Assembly: GCA_003344405.1 (NCBI GenBank)
Contig: NOWV01000292.1
Span: 1 to 61,418, forward strand
Origin: Trichoplax sp. H2
Lineage: Eukaryota; Placozoa; Uniplacotomia; Trichoplacea
Length of the DNA stretch: 61,418 nt
Reading direction: 5' to 3'
In this document: piece by piece, positions 33,937 to 45,922 of the stretch
How positions within the stretch are numbered: position 1 is the stretch's first letter
Layout of the letters: each line of letters opens with the position of its first letter
The notes under the pieces: generated by a model
Seen by the model: only the letters and a program-made list of their open reading frames with translations
Databases searched by the model: none
Told to the model about the DNA's origin: nothing
Program-made: the position numbers and the translations under genes

Positions 33937-36894
33937 TTAAAAAGCATGAAATTGTTGCTGTGCATTATTTTCATCCTCTTGATTATCTTGTTCTTCTTCA
34001 ATATGAACATCTGTATGTGATGTTACGTTAGTCGAATCGCTTAATTGATGCCCTAGACTACTTGATAAAGTAGACAATGAATCATGATGTTGACTACTTT
34101 TATTTTCTTCAGTACGCTTAGTTGCTACTTTGTTGAATTTGGTTAATTTTCCTGCCTTGTCTAAAAGATTCTTATCGCTTGTGTAGGTAGAGTTATCAGA
34201 GACATTATACCTTTGATTCGATCCAGTATTAACAGATTGGACGGAATGCTTAACCATAAAATTCATGGTTGATTGTTGTACCATTTTTTGATTATTCCTT
34301 TCTGGCCTGAAGTAAATGATATAGATTTTTGGAGTAAATATACAGCATAGAATGGCGGTATTGGTTGAAATAACTGCCAAACAGGAAGCAGTATTACGGT
34401 AGAGACCTTTTGTACCAGCGTAAGCAGGTACAAATGCCGCCCACGATAAGATTATAGTAATCATTGCAAATGAAATAAATTTAGCTTCATTAAAATTTTG
34501 AGGTAATTTTCTTGCACGAAAGGCTAAATATAGGCAAGCCGCCATTATAATGAGGATATAAATGACCGTAATTAAAGTATAAGTGGACAAGACCATAGAG
34601 CACTCGTGATAGATAGCAATATCGGTATAATCATATTGAGCACGTGGTGGTTGAATAGCAAACCAGACGGCCATAAAAATAACCACTGTACCCGTTAAAG
34701 AAAAAATAATTGAAAGTTGAATAATATTGGCTTTAATAATTCTACTGCGTGAAACTATTTTACTATTGGTCATGACATTACTAAATATGCTAACGATTCG
34801 ATAAGTTTTAACTAATAACAAAGATAATAATAACGTACAGAGTGTTCCAAATGTAAAAGTCTGTGCCATGCACAATATATCCGTTGGTTCACCCATAAAG
34901 AATAATGGAACGCTGTAATTCATAATAACTGCAATTAATTGAGCTAAGCTATGCGAGAAATGAGCACTTTTAATCACAGGTGTTTTACGATATCGAATGA
35001 AAACGGCGATATAGAAGATTGCAATAACCGCACCAGAAATCGATAACCCAATAATGATGATTGCCGGTAGTTGGCTAAAATGAAGATAGACTATGGGTAA
35101 GGGAATACAACCTGTTGCATTTGAATTAGGCACTAGGCCTAATGGGCATGGATGGCAGGATAACGAATTCGTAGTATTGGTAAATCCAATTCTTTTACAC
35201 GGTAGACATATACCACAACAAGGTGACCATGGATAGAAAGAAATTCGTGTACCGGGCGGACAATCATTCATACAACGTGAAGATGGTATATCGCTACCAT
35301 ATTTCCAAATAATTTTATTCGATAATTGTGTAATCATAACTTCATCTGTTTGCTGATTAACTGACCATAAAGCCACAGGCTTAAAATGATAAAAATCATC
35401 ATATAAGTTTAAGGCGGAAATACTATATCGTTCAGGTCCATCACCTGTGGGACTGAAACGAAATTGTCCCAAGATACTTGTAAATTGGACATTTTTAAGA
35501 TAGATCATGAGTTCTTCTGTTACAATCAAATCCACCGTCTGAGCTGTAATATTAGGGCATCGCCCATTAGCTAGTAATCCCTTGCCTTCCTGACAAGTTA
35601 ACATATTATGAATTGCTGCTGCAACGGCTGAAATAGCATTAACAACGGTTAAATCGCGAACAAAGAACTCTTCATAGGGTATAGGTTCTCGTTTAGATTC
35701 TCTCGAATCACATAAATGCTCAAATTTGATAAATTCGGATAATGTATGTTGATGTGGTGTAGACGGTGCTTGTAAACAATTCGTAGTAAAAAATTGTTTA
35801 ATCCATGGATTATTGTGATATAATGATAGATTAGCTACGGGATAAGATACATTCTGCCGCGTTAAATCGACCTGATAAGGATCACCAGTTACTAACATAC
35901 CTTGAAACAACTGTTTGCCGTAAGGTGGGCGAAAAAACGACTTATCCACTGTTGTTTCCGATGTTAAATAGATTCGATCAGTCACATTTTGCTGCCAAAG
36001 TTCTTGCATTAAAGCTGTATTATCCCATTTTTGTGTAAATAATACAATTACTGTGGCATTATACGCAGTCTTTAATTTTTTTACGATCGCTTTTGCACTT
36101 GCTTGACGATTGATACTGGAAACAATCTCTTCGACGGCAAAACAAACAGGGCTATTAACCATGTATTTTCTAAATGATGCTAAAGCTGAAGTTCCATAAG
36201 TATCTGATGATGCTACCACGGCAATGTAGGACCATTTATAAAATTTAATAATATCGGCAAGAGCGCGAGCTTGCAATAGATCGGATGGGACTGTACGTAG
36301 GAAATAAGGATAAATATTTTTATCGTTGAATATTGTACTCGTCGAGGCATAACTAATTTGAGGTATGTGATAAGAGCCTAAGATGTTGGCGACAGCTTGG
36401 GATCGACTTGATGATGCGGCACCAATCACACAACTAACACGATTTTTTCCTTTTTCTTTCTCCACCGTTTGACAGCGTTGACGATTATATCGGAGTAGAT
36501 GGTTTTCTTCATCAATCACAAATTGGACAGTTGCATGAGTGACACGACTTAAACTGTTACAGTCATCAATAATCCGATATCCAAGGGAAACATTAGGTAG
36601 GATGGTGTTGTCTTGGTTTATGGCATTGATAGTTTCCTGCATTGATATGGCCCTCAGTAAATCGTGTAAACTCAATTTACCACAATGGCTTAAATGAACT
36701 GGTAACTCATCAATGTTATGGATCGAAAATAATCCACCTAGGACAATATCACCATTTTGAATAATTGATTCGACAGTTGTGTTAGTCGAGCGGTCATATT
36801 CAACTGTAAAGCTGCAATATACGAGTAAAAGAAAATACTGTGATAAAGTTACCAAACCGATTAAAAGTTGAAATCTGCGCTGATGGCTATACAT
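33937..36894 (-). CDS. Class C GPCR, metabotropic glutamate / calcium-sensing receptor type, intronless
   Basis: A single open frame of 985 residues carries the whole receptor: signal peptide (about 1-30), Venus-flytrap ligand domain (about 45-510), nine-cysteine NCD3G domain (541-596, C-x3-C...CC-x2-C-x2-C...C-x2-C...C), seven membrane helices (about 608-862) and an acidic, Gln/Asp-rich cytoplasmic tail. The linker to helix 6 (RKLPQNFNEAKFISFAM) and the end of helix 7 (TPKIYIIYFRPE) are class C signatures. Residues that hold the alpha-amino group and carboxylate in mGluRs have counterparts: the Ser cluster at 161-163, Thr185 in SYAST, Asp205 in VPSD, Tyr233, and Glu313 at the place of the mGluR1 Asp318. 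This predicts an amino-acid ligand, but which one cannot be read. The lack of introns suggests retroposition or intron loss in an expanded family. Confidence 0.93.
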   Translation of the reverse strand: MYSHQRRFQLLIGLVTLSQYFLLLVYCSFTVEYDRSTNTTVESIIQNGDIVLGGLFSIHNIDELPVHLSHCGKLSLHDLLRAISMQETINAINQDNTILPNVSLGYRIIDDCNSLSRVTHATVQFVIDEENHLLRYNRQRCQTVEKEKGKNRVSCVIGAASSSRSQAVANILGSYHIPQISYASTSTIFNDKNIYPYFLRTVPSDLLQARALADIIKFYKWSYIAVVASSDTYGTSALASFRKYMVNSPVCFAVEEIVSSINRQASAKAIVKKLKTAYNATVIVLFTQKWDNTALMQELWQQNVTDRIYLTSETTVDKSFFRPPYGKQLFQGMLVTGDPYQVDLTRQNVSYPVANLSLYHNNPWIKQFFTTNCLQAPSTPHQHTLSEFIKFEHLCDSRESKREPIPYEEFFVRDLTVVNAISAVAAAIHNMLTCQEGKGLLANGRCPNITAQTVDLIVTEELMIYLKNVQFTSILGQFRFSPTGDGPERYSISALNLYDDFYHFKPVALWSVNQQTDEVMITQLSNKIIWKYGSDIPSSRCMNDCPPGTRISFYPWSPCCGICLPCKRIGFTNTTNSLSCHPCPLGLVPNSNATGCIPLPIVYLHFSQLPAIIIIGLSISGAVIAIFYIAVFIRYRKTPVIKSAHFSHSLAQLIAVIMNYSVPLFFMGEPTDILCMAQTFTFGTLCTLLLSLLLVKTYRIVSIFSNVMTNSKIVSRSRIIKANIIQLSIIFSLTGTVVIFMAVWFAIQPPRAQYDYTDIAIYHECSMVLSTYTLITVIYILIIMAACLYLAFRARKLPQNFNEAKFISFAMITIILSWAAFVPAYAGTKGLYRNTASCLAVISTNTAILCCIFTPKIYIIYFRPERNNQKMVQQSTMNFMVKHSVQSVNTGSNQRYNVSDNSTYTSDKNLLDKAGKLTKFNKVATKRTEENKSSQHHDSLSTLSSSLGHQLSDSTNVTSHTDVHIEEEQDNQEDENNAQQQFHAF

Positions 36895-39010
36895 GATTGA
36901 AGATAATCATATCATTCTCTATCTAACCATAAATAATGACCACATCCGGTAATAAAAATATGCACAAAAATAATAAAATTTAGACGATTAAAGAAGAAAA
37001 TGAAATGAATTGGCTCTCTTTTCCCTAAGTTCGCAAAAATGACCTTGTCCCTTTCAGCACTTGCGGATATCTACTGTGATATTGACTAAAAGTACAGCAC
37101 TCAAGAAAAAGTTGATTTAGTATGAGAGAATTGGATATAGCCTTTAAAGAATTGTATCCCTAACCTTGACCTATAATATCATTCTCAGGGTTAAGTCAGC
37201 GAAAAATAAAATCATCAATGGCTATTATAGTGTCGCTATCAAGTACTAATCTGCAACGGATACAACTCCGGACACTTTATTCATTACGTTCTCTAAATCT
37301 ATTTACCTAAGATGGTGGAAAGATAATTTTTATTTCAATCTATTATTGTCAACAATGATGAATCAATAAATAACAAACTTATTAATATTCAACTTCATTA
37401 ATACAGTATATTGTATTAGCTAATTACATGACATGATTAAGCGTCTTGATATAAATTACTGATATTAGATTACATTGCTGACGATGACTAATAGTATGCA
37501 ACTGACGTAACTATTCAATTTTAATAATATTTATCACATGTTAAGTAGTATTCAACGAGTTACCTGAACTATAATGCTTCTCTAACAATGATGAAGACTT
37601 GAAATTTAGTCATCTTTCGTAGTTTAGTCAATTTAGATCATAATGAATAATGTAGTTAACTCATTCCTAACTTTATTATTAATATACCTTCGATGTTTAC
37701 CGTATCGTGAGCTATAAGCAGTTCGTTGTCATCAATGAGTCAATGAGTGCAAATATCAATCTTAGGCAGTAAAATTAATCTAAAAGCGGATGAGGATTGA
37801 AAGAGGTCATCGAAATGGTTTTATATTGTTCAATCTTATTTTTTCACAGTTATCGTGACGTACAACGGTCTAAAGTAATCAAATTGAATATTCATGACAC
37901 TATTAGTTACTTAGCATTGAAGTCATAAATCATCAACATCAAGATCCGCCCTGATTTAAGTAATCCAGAGATATTACGTAAAAAATCTATTAATTCCTTT
38001 AAGATATTTATGGGTTATATGATTTATTTCTTAATTCTTCATCACTTCACATAAAGCATTAATGGTATCTATCATATGCTAAAATAAGCTGTTGCAAATA
38101 ATTACAGGGCTGGAAAATATCTTGATAGCTTATAATTTATCTTACCTTATATTGGAGTGTATAAGCTAGAAATTAATACACATAATCGTTACCGAACATG
38201 CTAGCTCCGGTAATGTTTTGGTAGAAGATTCTGATTTTTAAAGCGATGACATAAATTATCATTTTAAAATCAGTGTCAGTTATAGTAGAGCATCACACTG
38301 GCTAATACAATTACAAGACAATAAAATATAGCACACTTTAGTTAATTAATGTTGCAATTACTATTAGCACAAAATCTGGTATGAAAATTTCTATGTTACT
38401 GTATAACATCTCAAAGTCATGCATGCCTTTAAAGTGACTAATATAGGTAGCACTGTTTATGGATAAATCTGATTTTCCGGAACAGTCATTATTCATGCCT
38501 GCATCTGCTATAACTTGCCACCATAACATAAGTATTATCGATACTATTAGCTTTCAGAAACAGGATTGCGCCCTTACCTTCGTGCAGTAAGGTTTGTAAT
38601 GAATAATAATTATTTAATAGCATAATAATAATTACTAGCATTTATTAGACAATGGTTAATTTCATAACGACATATATCTATACAAAATACATACGAGAAT
38701 AAGACGATAAATAAAATGTTTGCGCAGTAAGAAACCTTCAATCTCGATCCCGAGACATTTCTTCAATTAGTCAATAAAGCAATCTATTATCACTAAGAAA
38801 GTCATGGGCTATCGCAATCAATTTATATCAAGGCATGTAACCTCTTAGTAATATTGCAACCATGCGATACGTTAAGAACTGATGCATTAGAGTGCATTTT
38901 TATATAGAATTGTATGATTAAAAGATTAAAGTATAAATTCGTTTTACAAATATGTTCTTCCGAAATCATACTTAGAATACTATAAACCGAATATCAAGCT
39001 AAAGCAACAG
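36895..39010. other. Intergenic between receptor 5' end and glutaminase 3' end
   Basis: About 2.1 kb, AT-rich, without recognisable genes or repeats. The proximal part (36.9-37.2 kb) should hold the receptor promoter, with one GTACAG word near 37091 but no array. Confidence 0.5.
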
Positions 39011-42000
39011 CTATCTCGGAAAGTTCGAAGCTGAATCAAGAAACTTATTCAATACATCGATAACTTGTTGCCGGTTAAATTTCTTAGCATCATCAAGCGG
39101 AGTGTTTCCCCACCTATTACGGAAATTATAGATGATAGCTCGTATTAATGACATTTAAAATAAAATTAAAAAGTGAATTTTGGATATACGAGTATTATGA
39201 TTTATTTATAATGCATTACCTATCTGTATAATTAATAGGAACATCACATTTCTCCACTAAAAATCTTACAGCAGCTACGTGGCCTATTTAACGTATGGAA
39301 GTAACAATCTTTTAATTTTACCGATCTAAGAGCATTATAAATTGTTACAGTACCATTTTCAGAGTATCTGCTTACCTCCGATTGCTGCAAGGTGGAGTGC
39401 AGTTCTCCCATCATAATCAGGAATGTCAAGTCTATATCCATTTAAAAAATATCTGCAAACCCAAGATTATATCTTACTAGCGTTCAATCTGGGTGACAGA
39501 AGAGAGGCTTTATCTACTATCAAACTAGTCTCAAATCAATATCACGGACTACTAAAAAGAAAGAAATGGGACAGGAAACGGTCTTTAGTGTAAATAATGT
39601 AGTGGTTTATCCGTTTTTCGGTCATTCTACTATACGGTACCGATGAAACGGTATACCATACTGCACAAAACCAACTTAGCAGGCTAATTGCAGCTAATTT
39701 GGATGTCAATCGCGGACAGTATAGCATACTGCTACAGATATACGGTGCAGTTGAAATGACCAGTAAAAATAATCAGCCTCCATGTTATTAGTATAGTGAA
39801 TAGGCGTTTTCTGTCCCGTGTCTTTCTTTTTGGTAGTCCTTGCTAGTGCTAATAAAACTAAAATATCCATCTATGAGGATAGATATCACTCGCATTCTAG
39901 AAATCTAGGAAGATGTAAAGAATTTAGCTGTTCACTGTAATATACCGTCTAAGTGCCGTTAAATCTCCACATGAAGCGGCGTATTGAATCGCAGTTAGTG
40001 TACCAGTATTATCATCGTTAAACCGATTTGTAGGGTCGAACTTCGTCTGCGAATGCTTAAGCAAGCTATCAAATCGATGAAAACGACAGTGTTCTACTAA
40101 TGACTGAGTAAAAACATTAGGTTCAGTAGTCAGGGCAATATGTAACCAATTACTTTTACTTATTACGACGTGCTATTTTTAAGTATAGAAGTACTAATAA
40201 ATTACATTGCAGAATTCCAATCCTCTAACGCTGTTGCCTTGCTTGTCGAGCGGGGGTGACCAGACACAAATACCCATAACGTTAGGAATAACTATTAATA
40301 TTGCTCCTGAAACCCCAGATTTTGCAGGCAAACCGATCTAAGATAGGAATATTTGATTAAATTCAACTCTTTAAATTTATGCAAGATATAGAAACTACGT
40401 GGATATACAACGTATATGACTAACAGTAAATGTAACGGTATCCATGATATCTTTTATAATTATAAACACCGTAACTACCTTAAATGCAAATTGCCCAGAG
40501 TAGTTATACATGCCACACGAAAACATTTGCGATAAGGTATCCCGGACAGCTATAGGGCTAAATGTCTAAAATTGATTGGTTCAACTTTAAGCTATAATAG
40601 TCATTCTATTTCATTACAAAATTTCTTTCAACGTCATCAATCACCATACGCGTAAAATATACGTAACCTTTTCACCAGTTATAGGGCAAATACCACCATT
40701 CGCTAATGTTGCTGCCATTACAGCTCCACTACAACAATCAATTTCAGTTGAGCAAAGTTGAAAGTACAAATTCATGGTATCCTCCAATACAGTATTAGGT
40801 GGGAAAGCCTAACAACATAAATACTTCAGATTCAAATACAATGAAATAAGGTTAATGGTATATTTACCTTCTTCTCTCTCATATAATAAGCTAGTGCATA
40901 ATTTCGATCAGCAGTTTCCTTTTCTGATATGTATCTACAATAAATAAAATTCTATACTTCATTCCCAAAGAACGTTAACTATTACTTATTTGTAGCTAGA
41001 TAGATAAAGGCTTTACATTTACATATTACATGTAAGAAACACCCTATTCGAATAATTTAATCAACGTACGTCGCATTATCGAACCCTACATATTCTCCTC
41101 CGGCCGCCTTCTTAAATTGCTTTATAATCTAAAACATAATTAATGAATTATGTCAGCTCGTTGTAGGTAGCTATCGATGAAGACAGCTATATGCTATTAA
41201 AATTGAAACTTTAATCTAATACTTACGTATTCAAATCTATCACTCAGATGTTGATCAGGCTACCGATATATGGAATACATGAGATTGAAGCACAACAATT
41301 TCCATTAATACACAATTAATCCCGTTATAGATTCGTTTAAAAGTTAAGATACCTTATGCAATGCAGCAACCATAATAGCACCAGAATTAATCATGGGACT
41401 GTGTGGTTGGTCTATATCAACGCAAGTGAAAAGTATGTTCTTTACGCTGTGTTTGTAATCCTTAAAATATTATACTTGAACGCATACGCAAATATGCAAG
41501 TAATAAAGTTCGTTAGGATGTCTATTAACCTTGTTCATTAAGCGTTAATTCGTTGAATACTGCTCCACTTGGTTCATAACCAACGAATTGATGTACCTAA
41601 ATTATTAATTTTCAAAAAATTGATTTTGTATGTAATAATAAAATGACGTGCATCGTACAGACCTCCTATCGAACGACAATAAAAAACGACCTACATATAT
41701 ATTTCTTATTTTTAACTCTAGCTAAGATAACTCTTACGAAGTCGCTGGATAAGTCATTCAGGGCAACCGCATAACTGATACACTTGCTACAGGACTGCAT
41801 GCAAAAAGGAACATCATAATCGCCTAGATTGTATCTAATGTATAATTTTAAACTTCCTTATTGAAAGATTGTCATAAGCCATAATTCATACATTTCACTA
41901 AAGTAGCTTACTTCCCAGTTTCTACTTAGCAATATTATAACGGAGTAATTGATACAGTAACTAATAGCGTAAAATGACAATAAAATTAAATAAATGAAAC

Positions 42001-43339
42001 TACTAGAAACTATCAAAAATCATTAGAATACATTTTTAATTTGCAATACCTCTGTCCGTCAATGGTGCATATAGATACACCCCAATAATCCGGACTGGCT
42101 CTTGAAAGCTGGGGAATATAAGTTGCAACCTATTTTGGTGATACATACACAACATGGCCTAGGGTAAGATATTTACATCAGACGCAGTTTATACAGCATA
42201 GAAATTGCTCTCGAAGTGATTACTTTTCCACCCTTCAGCTCTTTCGCTTTGTTGTATCCATTTTCTATAATAGTTTTAAATTCCTTAAAGTTCGGTATAA
42301 TTAAATCATCTCGCCAAATTTTGATAATAAGAACAATATTTCCGGTAATGCACCTTGCAGTTGATTGGCCGGTGTAAATAAATAAAACAAAGAAACAACT
42401 ATTATCATCTTTCGACTCATTAACACACAACTGGCGTTATAGTAGAATTTCTATTAAACTACACATGATCCTAGTAAAATACTATAACTTAAAATTTCAT
42501 TTAACAAAATTTTACTTTCGAAAAGTTTCAATATCTATTAGTCCATTCTCATCTTTATCCAATTGTTCTTCAATTTTTAAAGCAGACTCAGCAAGTCGAG
42601 GATCTTCTAACAGAATGCCGCTTTCGCTGATCATCTATAATTATAATAAAATTGTATCATTGAAATATTAGGCTAAGTCATAATCAGCTACAACTTAAGG
42701 CTAGATAAAAGTTCCATTGATCCAGGAGCAATGCTTTGATAAATCTTGTGCACTGTATGAACATATAAGACCTTTTATATCGACTTACCGCCATAAATTT
42801 ACGTAAACTCAGAAATCTCTTTTCATTAACGACCGTAGCAAATTTATTGAATAGTTGTTGAATTTCATCGTTATCCAAAACTGTAGTATGGCTTTGAGAT
42901 CGACTGCTGAATAAAAGGCATATATCATTGTTAGGCATTCGCACAAGGATTTAACAGAATATGCAAAGGTACGACACCAATCAGAATATATTATGAATCT
43001 TAATTTCACACCCTAGAGATTCAAGGTGAAACCTGCCGACGTCGCTACCTAAACCCATCCAACGATTAAGATAAAAGTTAATAATAGCTTATAAGACCCT
43101 TTTATACTGAAAAAATAGAATTTTGCACTATCATTAAGCTAACATCAGCTGCCATAAAGATTGATACAGAATGGATGAATTATCGTTTAACGTTGTATCC
43201 GCTTAGGGTAGTAAAGTTCAGCGACAATGGTCTACATCGCTGACAACGAAGGCATATTCAAACAACCTATTTCTAGTATTAATTTAGCATGTGTCTTACC
43301 GACTTTATCAACACTCGACAGCCTTGTTACAGTGTCCAT
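39011..43339 (-). CDS. GLS: Glutaminase (kidney/liver type) with ankyrin repeats, 19 exons
   Basis: Converts glutamine to glutamate and ammonia; mitochondrial in animals. Exons in transcript order: 43339-43300, 43048-43033, 42906-42789, 42634-42516, 42353-42224, 42129-42050, 41834-41738, 41596-41530, 41411-41353, 41259-41227, 41128-41070, 40934-40868, 40808-40668, 40565-40479, 40337-40206, 40103-39946, 39452-39376, 39283-39220, 39113-39011. The frame joins to 548 residues. It contains an EF-hand-like N-terminal domain, the serine beta-lactamase-like core with TYIPQLSR, the catalytic S-x-x-K (Ser182, Lys185 in CMQSCSK), [16 protein letters not shown] and HxGLPAKSG-type words, and ankyrin repeats at the C-terminus ([18 protein letters not shown]). 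The first two exons are inferred only from phase, and no clear mitochondrial presequence is seen, so the true start may lie elsewhere. A MITE occupies the 39453-39945 intron. Confidence 0.93.
39542..39843. mobile_element. MITE, 302 bp, about 40-bp terminal inverted repeats, TA target site
   Basis: The left end (GGACTACTAAAAAGAAAG...GGGACAGG) recurs as its reverse complement at the right end (39802-39843) with roughly seven differences over 40 bp. TA dinucleotides flank both outer ends (39540-39541 and 39844-39845), as after insertion by a Tc1/mariner-type transposase. The 220-bp interior has no coding frame. It lies in an intron of glutaminase and leaves the splice sites intact. Confidence 0.75.
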
Positions 43340-43512
43340 TTCTAATAGAGATCTCTATACCTATAGCAAAAAGTCGTTGTCATGTACCATTAGACGTTGG
43401 AGGCTATTCTATTTCTGCAAGGCAACACATGAAATGCGAGTGAAAATTGTACCTTGTTTCACAGTGTAACAAGGATAACAAGTGCTTGAAACTGTCTTTT
43501 CTCTAATTGACA

Positions 43513-44500
43513 TACATATTGTACTTTTATCGCTTTAGTGTTGTGTATGATATGATAAGTAATAATTAGAACACATAGATAGACACAAAATAGAAAATAG
43601 TCATTCATGCATCAGTATATGTATGATGTGGTAAGGAATAATTATAGTACACATATGAGCTAATGATCGAGGAAAAGTAAATTACTGACTTACTGCAAAA
43701 TGGAAAATAGTCATTCATGCATCAGTATATGTATGATGTGGAAGGAATAATTATAGTACATATATGAGCTAATGATCGAGGAAAAGTAAATTACTGACTT
43801 ACAACAAAATAGAAAATAGTCATTCATGCATACAGTATATGTATGGCGTGGTAAGGAAATACATATTGTACTTTTTATCGTTTTAGTGTTATGTATGATG
43901 TGATAAGTAATAATAATTAGAACACATACATAAGCAAATAATAGAGGAAAAGTGAATTACTGACTTACAACAAAATAGAAAATAGTCATTCATACATACA
44001 GTATATGTATGATGTAGTAAGGAAATACATATTGTACTTTTTATCGTTTTAGTGTTATACATGATGTGATAAGTAATAATTAGAACACACACATAAGCAA
44101 ATGATAGAGGAAAAGTGAATTACTGACTTACTGCAAAATAGAAAGTAGTCATTCATGCATACAGTATATTTATCATGTGGTAAGCAATAATTAGAATAGA
44201 TATATATGAGCAAATGATCGAAGAAAAGTGAATTACTGACTTACTACAAAATAGAAAATAGTCATTCATGCATCAGTACATGTATGATATTGTAAAAAAT
44301 AATTAGAATAGATATATGAGCGAATGATCGATGTAAAGTGAATTACTGACTTACTGCAAAATAGAAAATAAGTCATTCATGCATACAGTATATTGATGAT
44401 GTGCTAAGGAATAATTAGAATACATATATGAGCCAATGATCGAGAAAAAAGAATTACTGACTTATTCAAAAATAGAAAAATTGTCATTGATCAATATATC
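43513..44500. repeat. Minisatellite with alternating 110- and 165-bp units
   Basis: The word TCATTCATGC (once TCATTCATAC, last copy TCATTGATCA) starts at 43601, 43711, 43820, 43986, 44149, 44262, 44373 and 44484. The spacings are 110, 109, 166, 163, 113, 111 and 111. The long units contain an additional segment with ATATTGTACTTTTTATCG and GTGATAAGTAATAAT, also present once at the left edge. Each unit carries ATTACTGACTTAC and ATAGAAAATAG. The array begins about 175 bp upstream of the inferred glutaminase start codon. Confidence 0.92.
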
Positions 44501-44599
44501 ATGTGGTCAATAATTATTATAATACCTACTTCAGTCTATAATCAAATCATAGATGCAACGTTGATTACTGACTAATTGAAAAATAGAAATACGCGTAGT

Positions 44600-45922
44600 T
44601 ATCCATTAATATAGAATCAATCAACTTGATATCGATGATGAAGTACAACAATTTCAAGGCTAAAGATTGCTGTACCTAGCTTAGCATAGGTACGTATTGA
44701 AGCTTTATTTCAGTCTATTAAATTAGGCAATTACTATAAATTTGAACAACCGATTCTACTGCCATTCTCCAATTGTAGACTCGCATAACTGATATCTACG
44801 TATTGCACCTATCGATATTACGATTTGAATGGGAGTCATCAAGCTAACAAAAATTGTACAAGATCGAAAGTGTCTGCATCGATGTTTAAAGACTGCCCTC
44901 GGATTACACTGTCTCTCCTAGCAGCCTATCCATATTATAACTAGCATGGCAGCAAGCCTTTAACGCGATTGTAAAATTGTTGATAGTGCTAGCAGGAGAA
45001 TAAACGTGGAATTTGTCATAGACAGTTGGCTTATACTGTATATTATTATTAATCATAACAACAGCACCCATCAGAATTCAACAGCAACCAAATGTATACT
45101 AATATCAAGCTATATTAGGTCCTTATTCCTACTATCTGGGTTAGAATCTATCCAATAACATCCATAAACTGTTACTACTTACCATCCAAGCACAGTACTC
45201 TTTAAATTTCTCTTTCTAGTAGAGAGAGATTGGATTGAAGAAGAATGGCGGCCGCACCAAAACTTTTTTTTTCCTTGCCTTACTACAGTAGTGTATGTAT
45301 GCAAAGTGGACTTGATACCAGTCCATTCACTTATGCAAAATAGATGTCGTAAGTTAGGACAACAATTTATAGTATATCATAAAAGCTGTACGATCTCTTT
45401 ATGCGACATCTATTAAGCACATTTGGGTAAAACAGTAAAAGAGAAATATTGTCATCCCCTTGCTATCGTTTGGCCATCGTAAGTAGCATACTAACGACGC
45501 AATAGCGACATTATTTTTGCTTGCAATTTGTACAGCAACACCATGACAGATTCCATCGGCAGACTGATCAATTCCCATCCATTCGATCGGCGACTATACC
45601 GTAGACTGTACGGAATTGGCCGTAGTCTACTCGTAAGCGATCTTCTAGTAGTCGATAGTAGGGTATCATCACTATCACCTACTGAAGGACTAACCCCGAG
45701 CGAAATAGTTGTCATGGGTACAAGCTTACAATAATATTCCAACGCTACCCATGACATGTTATTTTATCTAGACTATTCTTAGTCATTCACTTTATCTCTG
45801 TTGTGACGTTTCGTACTGACTTCTAGCGGTCATACTAGATATAGGGTACTGTTCAAGAATAGCGATAATGTCCATACTGTAGTATACTCGATCGGACGAT
45901 CAACTCCACCGATCCATTTACC
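44600..45922. other. Intergenic, no clear gene
   Basis: The stretch 45490-45760 is less AT-rich than its surroundings and open in one frame on each strand, but neither translation resembles a known family and neither shows a convincing splice partner. An ATG at 45247 opens MAAAPKLFFSLPYYSS followed by a GTATGT donor-like site, and no matching second exon was found. Confidence 0.4.

Noticed and set aside
45491-45757. 88-residue minus and 68-residue plus frames, both open over the same bases
   Set aside because: No family resemblance on either strand and no splice partners found. Simultaneous openness on both strands here reflects base composition.
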